Source of the DNA: Leifsonia sp. Leaf336
GTDB lineage: Bacteria; Actinomycetota; Actinomycetes; Actinomycetales; Microbacteriaceae
Assembly: GCF_001423695.1 (NCBI RefSeq)
Contig: NZ_LMOZ01000001.1
Coordinates: 1,560,443-1,624,442, forward strand
DNA: 64,000 nucleotides
Direction: 5' to 3'
The position numbers and the translations under genes are program-made. Under the pieces are notes generated by a model. That model saw nothing but the letters and a program-made list of their open reading frames with translations, did not search any database and was not told the origin of the DNA. Below, piece by piece: positions 24,766 through 34,187 of this stretch; position 1 is the stretch's first letter, and every line of letters begins with the position of its first letter.

Positions 24766-25598
24766 CCCAAATCGGTCGCACCAACCGTCGCCACACCGTG
24801 GTGGTTCCGGGGGGTGCCGATGCGCGCATCAGCCTCGGCTGGGCGGCGCTCAGCGACACCGGGTACCGCCGGAGCGTCAACGAGGACAGCCTCCTCGCCC
24901 GTTCGCCGATCTTCGCGGTGGCCGACGGCATGGGAGGCCACACGGCGGGCGACTTCGCCAGCACCGCGGTCGTGACCCGGCTGGCCGAGAAGGTCCGCAC
25001 CGACTTCGTGACGGAGACGTCTCTGACCGACGCGCTGCGCGATGCCGTCGGAGACATGACCCGCGGCGTCGGCCAGACGGACCTCGGCACGGGCACGACC
25101 GTGACCGGCATCGCTCTGACACTGGTCGAGGGCGCGCCGTACTGGCTCGTGTTCAACATCGGCGACTCGCGCGTCTACAGCTTCCGCGACGGCACGCTCG
25201 AGCAGCTGACCGTCGATCACTCGATCGTGCAAGAACTCCTCGACGCGGGTGCGATCACCCCCGAGGAGGCCGAGGTCCACCCGCACAGCAACGTCATCAC
25301 GCGCGCCGTCGGGTTCAACGAAGACCCGGTGCCGGACTACTTCCTCTTCCCGATCGTGGCCGGCTCCCGGTTGCTCGTGTGCTCCGACGGACTGACCAAG
25401 GAGCTCACCGAGCACGGCATCCGCTACTTCCTCGGCGAGGGCAGCTCTCCGCTGGATGCCGCGCAACAGCTGATGGACGCGGCGCTCGGCAACGGCGGGC
25501 GCGACAATGTGACCGTGGTCGTCGTCGACGTCCTGGCGACGCCGGAGAGCGGCGTGCACCGCGAGGGCTTCCCGCGGAGGGCGGCGAGGAGGCACTGA
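24762..25598 (+). CDS. PP2C-family Ser/Thr protein phosphatase
   Basis: 278 residues. All metal and catalytic motifs are intact: RSVNEDSLL, FAVADGMGGHTAGD, GTGTTVTGIAL, NIGDSRVYSF, LLVCSDGLTKEL and NGGRDNVTVVVV; the Asp and Gly residues of these blocks bind the two Mn/Mg ions. There is no membrane span (PstP of Mycobacterium has one), so it is cytoplasmic. It should reverse phosphorylation by the kinase encoded 200 bp downstream. The GTG start overlaps the FHA stop (GTGA). Confidence 0.93.
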   Translation: MTQIGRTNRRHTVVVPGGADARISLGWAALSDTGYRRSVNEDSLLARSPIFAVADGMGGHTAGDFASTAVVTRLAEKVRTDFVTETSLTDALRDAVGDMTRGVGQTDLGTGTTVTGIALTLVEGAPYWLVFNIGDSRVYSFRDGTLEQLTVDHSIVQELLDAGAITPEEAEVHPHSNVITRAVGFNEDPVPDYFLFPIVAGSRLLVCSDGLTKELTEHGIRYFLGEGSSPLDAAQQLMDAALGNGGRDNVTVVVVDVLATPESGVHREGFPRRAARRH

Positions 25599-25716
25599 CC
25601 CGACGCGGCGGCGCCGACGGGCTCTCGCGCGGGTGTCCTCCACAGGTCCGACGGCGCGCCGAAGTGCCCCCCGAGTTGGGGGTAATCGAGTTGTCCCCAG
25701 TGCGGGTCCCGGCCCC

Positions 25717-25744
25717 CTGACCGCCTCCGCCTGCTGCCTACAAT
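25717..25744 (+). promoter_or_regulatory. Internal promoter before the Ser/Thr kinase gene
   Basis: CTGACC (25717-25722) and TACAAT (25739-25744) are spaced 16 bp. The 200-bp gap (25599-25798) is the only sizeable break in the eight-gene run, so the kinase-to-FHA block may have its own promoter. The leader carries GGGAGGAG before the TTG start. Confidence 0.5.
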
Positions 25745-25798
25745 TGGGAAACGCCTTCGCCGCCGCGATCGCGTACGGCCGAAGACGGGAGGAGCTGC

Positions 25799-27232
25799 TT
25801 GGCTCGGCGCTTGCCTTCACAGCCGCCGAACCTGCCTGGCTTCTCGTATGTCAGGGTGCTCGGTTCGGGCGGCTTCGCCGACGTGTTCCTCTACGAACAG
25901 AACATGCCGCGCCGTCAGGTCGCGGTCAAGGTCATGCTCGCGGAGGTCGTGACCAGCCAGGTCAAGCAGATGTTCCAGGCCGAGGCCAACCTGATGGCTC
26001 AGCTCAGCACCCACCCGTCGATCCTGACGGTCTATCAGGCGAGCGTCTCGAGCGACGGCCGTCCTTATCTCGTGATGGAGCTCTGCTCGTCGGCGATCGG
26101 CCAGCGCTACCGCTCCGAACCGCTTCCGGTTCCCGAAGTGCTGAGCATCGGCGTCCGCATCGCGAGCGCGGTCGAGACGGCGCATCGTGCCGGAGTGCTG
26201 CACCGCGACATCAAGCCGTCCAACATCCTCACCACGGCCTACGGCCACCCGGTGCTGAGCGATTTCGGCATCGCCGCGACGCTCAGCGAGGCCGACGTCA
26301 CCGAGGCGATCGGGCTGTCGATCCCGTGGTCGGCACCCGAGGTGCTGCTCGACGAGACCAGCGGCGCGATCGCGAGCGAGGTCTGGTCCCTCGGCGCGAC
26401 GATCTACTCGCTGCTGGCCGGCCGGTCGCCGTTCGAGCAGCCGGGCAAAGAGAACACGTCCGCCGAGCTGATCCAGCGCATCACCAAGGGCCGCCCCCAG
26501 CCCATCGGCCGCGCGGACGTACCGCCGCGGCTCGAGCAGATCCTGATGCGCTCGATGTCGCGCAAGCCGTCGGCGCGTCAGCGCAGCGCGCTCGAGCTGA
26601 TCCGCGAGCTGCAGTCGGTGGAGGCCGAGCTCGGGCTGCCGCAGACGCCCATCGAAGTCGCCATGGACGACTGGGCCCTCGCCACGGCCGACGACCCGGA
26701 GGAACGCACCAGGGTCAAAGGCGTCGTCGCCGTCGATCCCGGCTCGTTGCGCCGACGGCGCAGAGCGCAGGCCGTCGCCGCCGCGACGACCACGCGGGCA
26801 CCGACGCGCACGATGGTGCGCGAGAGCATCGGCAGCTCCCCGACCTCGCCGCCTGCCGCGCCGTCCCGGGTGTCCAGAGCCCTCATCGCCGCGTTGGTCG
26901 CCTGCGCACTGCTGGTGGTGGTGCTCGGCGTGACCGCCGCGGTGGTGCTCGTGCGCGCGAGCGCGGCGAACGACATCCCGACCGTCCGCGACCTGAGCGG
27001 GCGCGTCGCGGAGGGCACCATCGTCTTCAGCTGGACCGATCCGGGCATCGAGAGCGGTGACAGCTACCAGGTCACCGTCGACGACCAGCCGCCGAGCAGC
27101 CAGCGCGCCACGGAGTTCCGCGTCGATGCGAAGCCGGGTCAGACGGTGTGCGTCACCGTCACGGTGAACCGCGACGGCAAGACGGGATCGCCGAGCGGGC
27201 AGAAGTGCGTGCAGAGGACCGCATCGCCATGA
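25799..27232 (+). CDS. Transmembrane Ser/Thr protein kinase with extracellular fibronectin type III domain
   Basis: 477 residues; TTG start supported by GGGAGGAG. Kinase domain about 15-275: glycine loop LGSGGFADVF, VAVKVM (Lys44), catalytic HRDIKPSN (about 135-142), LSDFGIAA and SAPEVLLDE, all intact. One membrane span (about 361-387) is followed by an FN3-like domain (about 395-477) opening IPTVRDLSGRVAEGTIVFSW. The PASTA repeats of PknB are absent, so it does not look like a peptidoglycan sensor. Closest described counterpart: Pkb2 of the bifidobacterial PFNA cluster. It overlaps the next gene by 4 bp. The FN3 may contact the giant FN3 protein. Confidence 0.92.
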   Translation: MARRLPSQPPNLPGFSYVRVLGSGGFADVFLYEQNMPRRQVAVKVMLAEVVTSQVKQMFQAEANLMAQLSTHPSILTVYQASVSSDGRPYLVMELCSSAIGQRYRSEPLPVPEVLSIGVRIASAVETAHRAGVLHRDIKPSNILTTAYGHPVLSDFGIAATLSEADVTEAIGLSIPWSAPEVLLDETSGAIASEVWSLGATIYSLLAGRSPFEQPGKENTSAELIQRITKGRPQPIGRADVPPRLEQILMRSMSRKPSARQRSALELIRELQSVEAELGLPQTPIEVAMDDWALATADDPEERTRVKGVVAVDPGSLRRRRRAQAVAAATTTRAPTRTMVRESIGSSPTSPPAAPSRVSRALIAALVACALLVVVLGVTAAVVLVRASAANDIPTVRDLSGRVAEGTIVFSWTDPGIESGDSYQVTVDDQPPSSQRATEFRVDAKPGQTVCVTVTVNRDGKTGSPSGQKCVQRTASP

Positions 27233-30200
27233 TCCGGTCGTGGCTGCTCGCCCACAAGTCGATCGCCGCGACGGCGCTCAGCGGAACCGTCGTCGCCGCT
27301 CTGGTGACGACGCTCGCCGTGGTGTCGGGAGGCTACAGCGCGCAGCACCTCCAGCTCAACGACGCGGCGGTGTGGGTGGCCAGCGACGCGAAGAAGGCCC
27401 TGGGCCGCGCCAACACCCAGATCGACGCGCTGAACTCGATCGTGGCGGGCACCGGCGAGGCGCTCGACGTCGTGCAGGACGGCCAGAACGTGCTGCTGCT
27501 CGACAAGGAGGCGAACACCGCGGCGGTCGTCGACCCCGCGACGGCCGAGGCGGGCAAGTCGGTGGCGCTGCCGCCGCGGTCGCCGCAGGTGGCCGTCTCC
27601 GGCGACCACGTGGCCATGCTGTCCCAGACGACCGGTCAGCTGTGGCTGACGTCGGTCGCTCAGCTCGAGCAGTTCAACTCCGGGTCGGCGGCGACGATGG
27701 ACCTGGGCGGCCGCGCGGTCGCGGCGATGGACCCGTCCGGCGTGCTGTTCGTCTACCAACCGGGAACGCGCAATCTGGTGCGCGTCGACCTCAGCGGCGA
27801 GCAGCCGGCCAGCTCGACCGAGAAGGTGCCCTCGCGTGGCGACGGCACGCACGTCCAGATCACGTCGGCGGGCGGGCGCTGGGCGATGTTCGACCCGGAC
27901 GACAAGACGCTGTGGACCTCCGCCGGCGCCGTGAGCCTGTCCCGGGTGCTCGGCGGCGACTCCGACGCGATCGTGCAGCAGCCGTCGGCCGACGGCACTG
28001 CGGTTTGGATTTCCACCTCGTCCGGGCTCGTCCGGGTGCCGCTCGACGGCTCCGCCCCGACGCGCGTGCTCGGCACCGTGTCGGGTGCGCCGGCGGCTCC
28101 GGTGGCGCTCGCCGGCTGCGTGTACGCAGCCTGGAACTCGGGTGAGACATGGCGCAGCTGTACCTCGTCGGCGGCGGGGACGCGCAGCACGCTGAGCCAG
28201 GTGCCCGCGAACGCGGTGCTGTCGTTCCGTGTGAACCGCGACCGCGTCGTCCTCAACGACGCGCGCTCCGGCGTCTCGTGGGCGGTGCAGTCGGGCAACG
28301 CCAGGATCGACAACTGGGACGAGCTGGTCTCCAAGAAGACCACCCAGGAGCTCGTGGACCAGTCCAAGCAGGACACGGCTCCGCAGTACGAGAAGCAGGA
28401 GCAGCCCCCCGTCGCCGTCGACGACCAGTTCGGCGCACGCCCAGGGCGCGTCACTCCGCTCCCTGTTCTCCTCAACGACTACGACCCGAACGGCGACGTG
28501 CTGGCGATCGACTCGTTCACCGCCATCCCCGCCGAGCAGGGGACCGTCCAGCTGACCAACTCGGATCAGCAACTGCAGATCGCTCTTCCGGCGACGGCGA
28601 GCGGATCGATCGCGTTCGACTACACCATCTCCGACGGCCGAGGAGGCACCGCGACGGCGCACGTGACGGTGACGGTCCGAACGCCGAACGAGAACGCGCC
28701 TCCTGTCTGCGTGCGCACCGCCAAGGCGGTCGTCCAGGCGGGCGGCCGGGTCACCACCTCCGTTCTCGGCGACTGCTACGACCCTGACGGCGACCCGTTC
28801 TTCCTGTCGAGTGCCGCAGTCCCGGGCCCTGACACCGTCACGTTCACTCCGCAGGGCCAGGTCGCCTACTCCGACCACGGCACGGGAGGCGGGCTCAAAG
28901 ACGTCGCGCTGGCGCTCTCCGACGGGCGCGCGGAGGGCACCGGCCAGCTGGCGGTCACCGTGCAGCCGCCCGGCCAGGTGCCGATCATCGCCGACCCGTT
29001 CGCCGTCGTGACCTACCAGGGCCAGGAGACGACGGTCCGGCCGCTCGATCACGTGCGCGGCGGCAACGGGGTCGTCCGGCTGAGCACCGTGCCCTCGAAG
29101 GCGGATGCCACGATCACGCCGGACTATCAGGGCGGCACGTTCCGCTTCGAGTCCGACCAGGCCGGCACCCACAACATCGAATACTCGGTGACCGACGGCG
29201 TCGTCACGTCGACCGGTACCGTGCGCATCGAGGTGAAGGCTCCTCCCGGCGCCAAGACCACGCCGATCGCGGTGCCGCACACGGCCTTCATCCGCGAGCA
29301 GTCGACGCAGGACGTCGACGTGCTGTCGACCGACATCGAGCCGTCCGGCGGCGTGCTGCTGGTGACCGGTGTCACCGATCCCGCGCTGTCGACCGGCATC
29401 AAAGTCCAGGTGCTGCAGCAGCGGACGCTGCGCGTCTCGCTGACGCGGCCCCTCACCGAGCCCGTCGACTTCCACTACCGGCTGAGCAACGGTCTGGCCG
29501 ACACCGAGGGTACGGTCACGGTCGTCCAGCTCCCTCCGCTCACCGTCCACCAGCCGCCGATCGCCGTGCCCGACTCGGTCGCCGTCCGGGTGAACGACGT
29601 CGTCGACATCCCGGTGCTGGCCAACGACGTGCAGCCCGACGGCGACAAGCTGACCCTCGATCCGACGCTCGCGACCCCGCTTCCCGCCGGGGCAGGCCTC
29701 CTCTTCACGAGCGGGGACCACCTGCGCTTCCTCGCCCCCTCCAAACCGGGCAACTTCACGGCGGCGTACCGCGTCTTCGGTGCGGACGGGCAGTGGGCCA
29801 CCGCGGAGGTGAGCATCGCCGTCCGCGAGCGCGACGTCGCGACCAACAACCCTCCGGTGCCGAAGACCGTCACCGCTCGCGTGCTCGCCGGCGACACGGT
29901 GCGGATCACGATCCCGCTGTCGGGAATCGATCCCGACGGCGACTCCGTGCAGTTCATCGGCCAGGAGACCAATCCGCAGAAGGGCGCCGTCGTGGCGTCG
30001 GGCAGCGATTGGATGGACTTCCAGGCAGGGGAGTACGCGGCGGGGACGGACACCTTCACCTACGCCGTCGTCGACGCCCTCGGCGCCCGGGCGACAGGCA
30101 CGGTCCGCGTCGGGATCGCGCCGCGGGTCGACGGCGCCCGCAATCCCGTCGCCGTCGAGGACGACGTGACGACGCGGCCGGGGCGCACGCTCAGCGTCCA

Positions 30201-33141
30201 GGTGCTCGCGAACGACTCCGACCCCGACGGCAGTCCGCTGAGCGTGACGGCGGTCACCTCGCTCGACGGCAAGGCGAAGGCCAAGATCCAGGGTGACATC
30301 GTGGTGGTCACCGCGCCTCAGCAGGAGGGCGCCTACGGTTTCCTGTACACCATCCAGAACGAACGCGGCGGCACGAGTCAGGCGTTCCTCCGCGTGACCG
30401 TGGACAAGAACGCGCCACCAGCGCGTCCGGTGGTGACCGACACGGTGCTCGGCCTGTCCGACATCCTGGGACGCACCACCGTCGATGTGAACGCCCTGTC
30501 CAACGTGTTCTTCGCCGACGGCCCCGTCGGGTCCCTGAAACTGTCGATCGTGCCCGGGTACGGCAACACCGCCGAGGTGACCTCGGACAAGCGCATCCGC
30601 GTCACGATCACAGCGAAGAGCCAGATCATCCCGTTCAAGGTGGCCAACCCCGACGACGAGTCGTACGTCGGTTACGGCTTCGTGCGGCTCCCGGGCTACG
30701 ACGACGCCCTCCCGCAGCTCAAGCGCGGCGCGCCGAAGCTCACGGTGGTCAGCGAGAAGACCTTGACGATCCATCTGAACGACTACATCGTGGCCGTCGG
30801 CGGCCGCAAGGTGAAGCTGACCGACGCGGCCACGGTGCGGGCGACCCATGCGAACGGCGACGACCTGGTGGTCGGTTCCGACACTCTGCAGTACACATCG
30901 TCGAACCGCTACTTCGGACCGGCGAGCATCTCGTTCCAGGTGACGGACGGCAGCAGCGCGAACGATCCGAACGGGAACGTCGCCACCATCGTGCTTCCGA
31001 TCGAGGTCACGCCCCGCGAGAACCAGCCTCCGGCGTTCACGGGGGCGCTGATCGACTTCGAGCCCGGCCAGTCGAAGACGGTCGACCTCACCAAGCTCAC
31101 GAGCTATCCCTACGCGAAGGACCAGTCGGAGCTCCAGTACACCATCCAGAACCCGCGGCCGGACGGCGTCTCGCTCTCCCTTTCGGGCCAGAAGCTCACG
31201 ATCTCGGTCGGAGCCGGCGTGCAGAAGGGGAGCTCACCCTCGATCTCCATCGGGGTCAAGGACGCCGTGAACGCGGGCCAGGCCGGCCGCATCGACCTCA
31301 ACATCGTGCCGTCGACGCGTCCGTTGGCGAGCCCGCAACCGGATCGGGTCATCGCGCCGCGCGGGCAGACGACGACCGTGGACGTTCTCTCCAACGACGC
31401 CGCCACCAACTCGTTCCCCAACAAGCCGCTGCGGGTCCTGGCCGTCCGCGGGCTCGGCGGGGCGCTCCCCGACGGTGTGTCGATCACCCCGAGTTCCGAC
31501 AACTCGGTGCTGCAGATCTCGGTCTCCAGCACGGCCGCCCCGGCCGACACGACGCTGCAGTATGAGGTCGCCGACGCGACGGACGACCCCGACCGGTACA
31601 CGTGGGGCACCGTGACCGTGTCCGTGCAGGACCGTCCGGCGCCGGTCTCGAACGTTCAGATCTCGGCGATCGGCGACCGCAGTCTGACGCTCAGCTGGAC
31701 CCCCGGGGCGTTCAACAACTCGCCGATCACCGGCTTCGAGGTCACGATGAGCAGCGCAGCCTCCGGCGCGGTGCTGAGCACCACCCACTGCACCACGACC
31801 GTGTGCGCGGTCACGACACCGGGGAACGGCACTGCGAACGCCGTCGTGCTCTCCGTGCGTGCGCGCAACGCGCTCGGCCTGTCGGACCCGACCGCCTATG
31901 TCGAGCCCGTCTGGTCCGATGTCGTGCCCAACGCACCGGCGAACGTCAGCTCGACGCCGTTGAACAACGGCCTCCGGATCACCTGGAACCGGCCGGCGGA
32001 CGCACCGGGAGCGAGCCCGATCAGCTCGTATCTGATCACGGTCGGCGGCATCACGAACTCGCTGCAGGTGTCGGCGTCCGACAGCGGGAGCTATGCGCTC
32101 AACGTGGTCGACGCCTCCATCGCCAACGGCGTGTCGATCGGTTTCACCGTGGCGAGCCGCAACGACTTCTACCAGGGCCGCACGACGTGGAACCAGACCT
32201 CCGGCAGTGGAGTGCCCGCCGGCGCGCCGGTGCTGACGGGCACGGCGCCGGTCGCGACGCCGAACAACGCCGACGGCTCCAGCGCCACCCTCACCTGGTC
32301 GAACGTGTTCGGCGCGAACGGCAAGGCGATCACCGACTACTACGCCGGTGTCTTCCAGGGCGGCGCGAAGCCGCTCTGCAGCGTGAGCGGAGTGGAGTCG
32401 GGCCAGCCCGTCCTCCAGGTCGACCCGACGTCGTCGACGTTCAAACACGTCCAGGGCGACCCGGTGACGTTCACCGGGCTCAGCCCCAACCAGAGCTACA
32501 ACTTCGTCGTCTACGCCTACAACGGCCAGGGCTGCACGCAGAGCACCGTCGTCTCGGCGACGCAGCGGCTGCAGCCGGGAGCGGTGCGGAACGTGACGAT
32601 CACCGGACCGGTGCAGAACCTGGTGAACACGTGGGACTTCCAGGCCTCCGTCGACTACCAGAACGGCAGCGGGTCCAGCCCGATCGTCAACTACCAGCTG
32701 CTCGGAGACAACGGCGCCGTGGTCGACAGCGGCCAGCTCTCCGGGACGAGTGGGATGGTCGCGGGGGCCGGCGGACCGCACTACGGCATGAACCTCACGC
32801 TGAACATCACCAGCATCTGCGAGACGTATCCGGACGGCATGCAGCTCTGCACGGCACAGAACTCCCGGACGCCCATGGGGGCGGCCGTGAGCACCGCCAT
32901 CGACGGCGCCCGCTACGACGCGGCCACGAGCACGTTCAGCTGGACGGGCTGGCCCACCGGATCGGGCTACACCCTCGTCACGTACAGCTGCGAGAACGGT
33001 CCGGAGGCCCCGATGCCACCCGTCGGCCAGACGGCGACCTGCCAGGCGCCGCCCGGTGCTGTGAACCCCTCGCTCACCATCACGGTGCGCGTCGGAGGCG
33101 ACACGTACTCCACCCCGTATCCGGCCTCAGGCATGCAATGA
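27229..33141 (+). CDS. Giant surface protein with about eleven Ig-like repeats and C-terminal FN3 domains
   Basis: 1970 residues. One hydrophobic segment near the N-terminus (about 11-35) acts as uncleaved anchor or signal. Residues 40-390 look like a beta-propeller-type region. Ig/cadherin-like repeats of about 95 residues start near 393, 491, 583, 678, 776, 875, 972, 1063, 1169, 1265 and 1369, several with the motif PPVAVDDQF...VLLNDYDPNGDVL. FN3 or FN3-like units start near 1472, 1568, 1667, 1787 and 1888. There is no LPXTG or C-terminal span. Coupled by 4-bp overlaps to the kinase and MoxR genes. Probable adhesin or cell-surface scaffold, counterpart of bifidobacterial Fn3. Confidence 0.88.
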   Translation: MIRSWLLAHKSIAATALSGTVVAALVTTLAVVSGGYSAQHLQLNDAAVWVASDAKKALGRANTQIDALNSIVAGTGEALDVVQDGQNVLLLDKEANTAAVVDPATAEAGKSVALPPRSPQVAVSGDHVAMLSQTTGQLWLTSVAQLEQFNSGSAATMDLGGRAVAAMDPSGVLFVYQPGTRNLVRVDLSGEQPASSTEKVPSRGDGTHVQITSAGGRWAMFDPDDKTLWTSAGAVSLSRVLGGDSDAIVQQPSADGTAVWISTSSGLVRVPLDGSAPTRVLGTVSGAPAAPVALAGCVYAAWNSGETWRSCTSSAAGTRSTLSQVPANAVLSFRVNRDRVVLNDARSGVSWAVQSGNARIDNWDELVSKKTTQELVDQSKQDTAPQYEKQEQPPVAVDDQFGARPGRVTPLPVLLNDYDPNGDVLAIDSFTAIPAEQGTVQLTNSDQQLQIALPATASGSIAFDYTISDGRGGTATAHVTVTVRTPNENAPPVCVRTAKAVVQAGGRVTTSVLGDCYDPDGDPFFLSSAAVPGPDTVTFTPQGQVAYSDHGTGGGLKDVALALSDGRAEGTGQLAVTVQPPGQVPIIADPFAVVTYQGQETTVRPLDHVRGGNGVVRLSTVPSKADATITPDYQGGTFRFESDQAGTHNIEYSVTDGVVTSTGTVRIEVKAPPGAKTTPIAVPHTAFIREQSTQDVDVLSTDIEPSGGVLLVTGVTDPALSTGIKVQVLQQRTLRVSLTRPLTEPVDFHYRLSNGLADTEGTVTVVQLPPLTVHQPPIAVPDSVAVRVNDVVDIPVLANDVQPDGDKLTLDPTLATPLPAGAGLLFTSGDHLRFLAPSKPGNFTAAYRVFGADGQWATAEVSIAVRERDVATNNPPVPKTVTARVLAGDTVRITIPLSGIDPDGDSVQFIGQETNPQKGAVVASGSDWMDFQAGEYAAGTDTFTYAVVDALGARATGTVRVGIAPRVDGARNPVAVEDDVTTRPGRTLSVQVLANDSDPDGSPLSVTAVTSLDGKAKAKIQGDIVVVTAPQQEGAYGFLYTIQNERGGTSQAFLRVTVDKNAPPARPVVTDTVLGLSDILGRTTVDVNALSNVFFADGPVGSLKLSIVPGYGNTAEVTSDKRIRVTITAKSQIIPFKVANPDDESYVGYGFVRLPGYDDALPQLKRGAPKLTVVSEKTLTIHLNDYIVAVGGRKVKLTDAATVRATHANGDDLVVGSDTLQYTSSNRYFGPASISFQVTDGSSANDPNGNVATIVLPIEVTPRENQPPAFTGALIDFEPGQSKTVDLTKLTSYPYAKDQSELQYTIQNPRPDGVSLSLSGQKLTISVGAGVQKGSSPSISIGVKDAVNAGQAGRIDLNIVPSTRPLASPQPDRVIAPRGQTTTVDVLSNDAATNSFPNKPLRVLAVRGLGGALPDGVSITPSSDNSVLQISVSSTAAPADTTLQYEVADATDDPDRYTWGTVTVSVQDRPAPVSNVQISAIGDRSLTLSWTPGAFNNSPITGFEVTMSSAASGAVLSTTHCTTTVCAVTTPGNGTANAVVLSVRARNALGLSDPTAYVEPVWSDVVPNAPANVSSTPLNNGLRITWNRPADAPGASPISSYLITVGGITNSLQVSASDSGSYALNVVDASIANGVSIGFTVASRNDFYQGRTTWNQTSGSGVPAGAPVLTGTAPVATPNNADGSSATLTWSNVFGANGKAITDYYAGVFQGGAKPLCSVSGVESGQPVLQVDPTSSTFKHVQGDPVTFTGLSPNQSYNFVVYAYNGQGCTQSTVVSATQRLQPGAVRNVTITGPVQNLVNTWDFQASVDYQNGSGSSPIVNYQLLGDNGAVVDSGQLSGTSGMVAGAGGPHYGMNLTLNITSICETYPDGMQLCTAQNSRTPMGAAVSTAIDGARYDAATSTFSWTGWPTGSGYTLVTYSCENGPEAPMPPVGQTATCQAPPGAVNPSLTITVRVGGDTYSTPYPASGMQ

Positions 33142-34187
33142 GCGAGGAACGGCATACTGAGGACGGCGCGCGCACGAGCGCGGCGCTGCTCACGCGACCC
33201 GAGAGAGGCCACAGCATGACGATGACCCCCGAGCAGGCCGGCTGGTTCTCGGGCGTGTTCGACCGCCTCGTGCAGAACATCGACCGCGTCCTGCTGGGCA
33301 AGTCGCACGTCATCCGCCTCGCGCTCACCGCTCTGCTGAGCGAGGGTCATCTGCTGCTGGAGGACTACCCCGGAACCGGCAAGACGTCTCTCGCGCGGGC
33401 GATGGCCGAAAGTGTGCGGGGCACGACCAACCGCGTCCAGTTCACCCCCGACCTGCTCCCGGGCGACATCACCGGCGTCAACATCTACGACCAGCGGACC
33501 GGCGCTTTCGAGTTCCATCGCGGACCGGTCTTCGCGAACATCGTCCTCGCCGACGAGATCAACCGCGCCTCGCCCAAGACCCAGTCCGCCCTCCTGGAGG
33601 TCATGGAGGAGCAGCAGGTCACCGTCGACGGCGTCCGGCATCCGGTCGGCGAGCCGTTCATGGTGATCGCCACGCAGAACCCGATCGAGCAGGCGGGAAC
33701 GTACCGGCTGCCCGAGGCGCAGCTCGACCGCTTCCTGATGAAGGCCTCGATCGGCTATCCCGACCATGAGGCCACCCTGCGGATCCTGGAGGGCGCGGAG
33801 CGCCGTGCGCACGAGATCGTCGTGCCGGAGGTGATCTCGGCCGAGACGGTCGTCGAGATGGCGGACATGGCGCGCGGCGTGCACGTCGACCCGTCGATCA
33901 ACGACTATGTCTCCCGGTTGGTCGACGCCAGCCGCACAGCCGACGAGATCCGCCTCGGGGTCAGCGTGCGCGGGGCGCTCGCACTCGTCCGCGCCGCGAA
34001 GACGCTCGCCGCATCCAACGGCCGCTACTACGTCACCCCGGACGACGTGAAGGCGCTGGCCGAGCCTGTGCTGGCGCACCGCATGGTCCTCGACCCCGAG
34101 GCGGAGTTCGAGGGTGTCACGGCCTCCAGCGTGGTCGGCCAGCTGCTGATCGAGGTACCCCCGCCGAGCGATCGGGCCGCCGTGTGA
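33138..34187 (+). CDS. MoxR-family AAA+ ATPase
   Basis: 349 residues from the ATG that overlaps the previous stop (ATGA); an in-frame ATG at 33216 (MTMTPEQAG) with a purine-rich upstream region is an alternative start. Walker A is EDYPGTGKTSLARAMA, Walker B VLADEINRASPKTQSALLEVMEE, sensor 1 VIATQNPIEQAGTYRLPEAQLDRF; the C-terminal lid is helical. MoxR ATPases act as chaperones that assemble or activate partner proteins, nearly always beside a DUF58 gene, as here. The likely client is one of the membrane or surface proteins of this operon. Confidence 0.93.
   Translation: MSEERHTEDGARTSAALLTRPERGHSMTMTPEQAGWFSGVFDRLVQNIDRVLLGKSHVIRLALTALLSEGHLLLEDYPGTGKTSLARAMAESVRGTTNRVQFTPDLLPGDITGVNIYDQRTGAFEFHRGPVFANIVLADEINRASPKTQSALLEVMEEQQVTVDGVRHPVGEPFMVIATQNPIEQAGTYRLPEAQLDRFLMKASIGYPDHEATLRILEGAERRAHEIVVPEVISAETVVEMADMARGVHVDPSINDYVSRLVDASRTADEIRLGVSVRGALALVRAAKTLAASNGRYYVTPDDVKALAEPVLAHRMVLDPEAEFEGVTASSVVGQLLIEVPPPSDRAAV

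Noticed and set aside
27139-30849. A 1236-codon open frame on the minus strand opposite the giant Ig/FN3 gene
   Set aside because: It mirrors the codon periodicity of the plus-strand gene, is Arg/His/Val-rich without recognisable domains, and lacks a promoter or ribosome-binding site. Long antisense frames are expected at this GC content.
31602-33137. Long frame upstream of and continuous with the MoxR ATPase
   Set aside because: It lies in an alternative frame of the giant Ig/FN3 gene; MoxR homology begins only after 33138.
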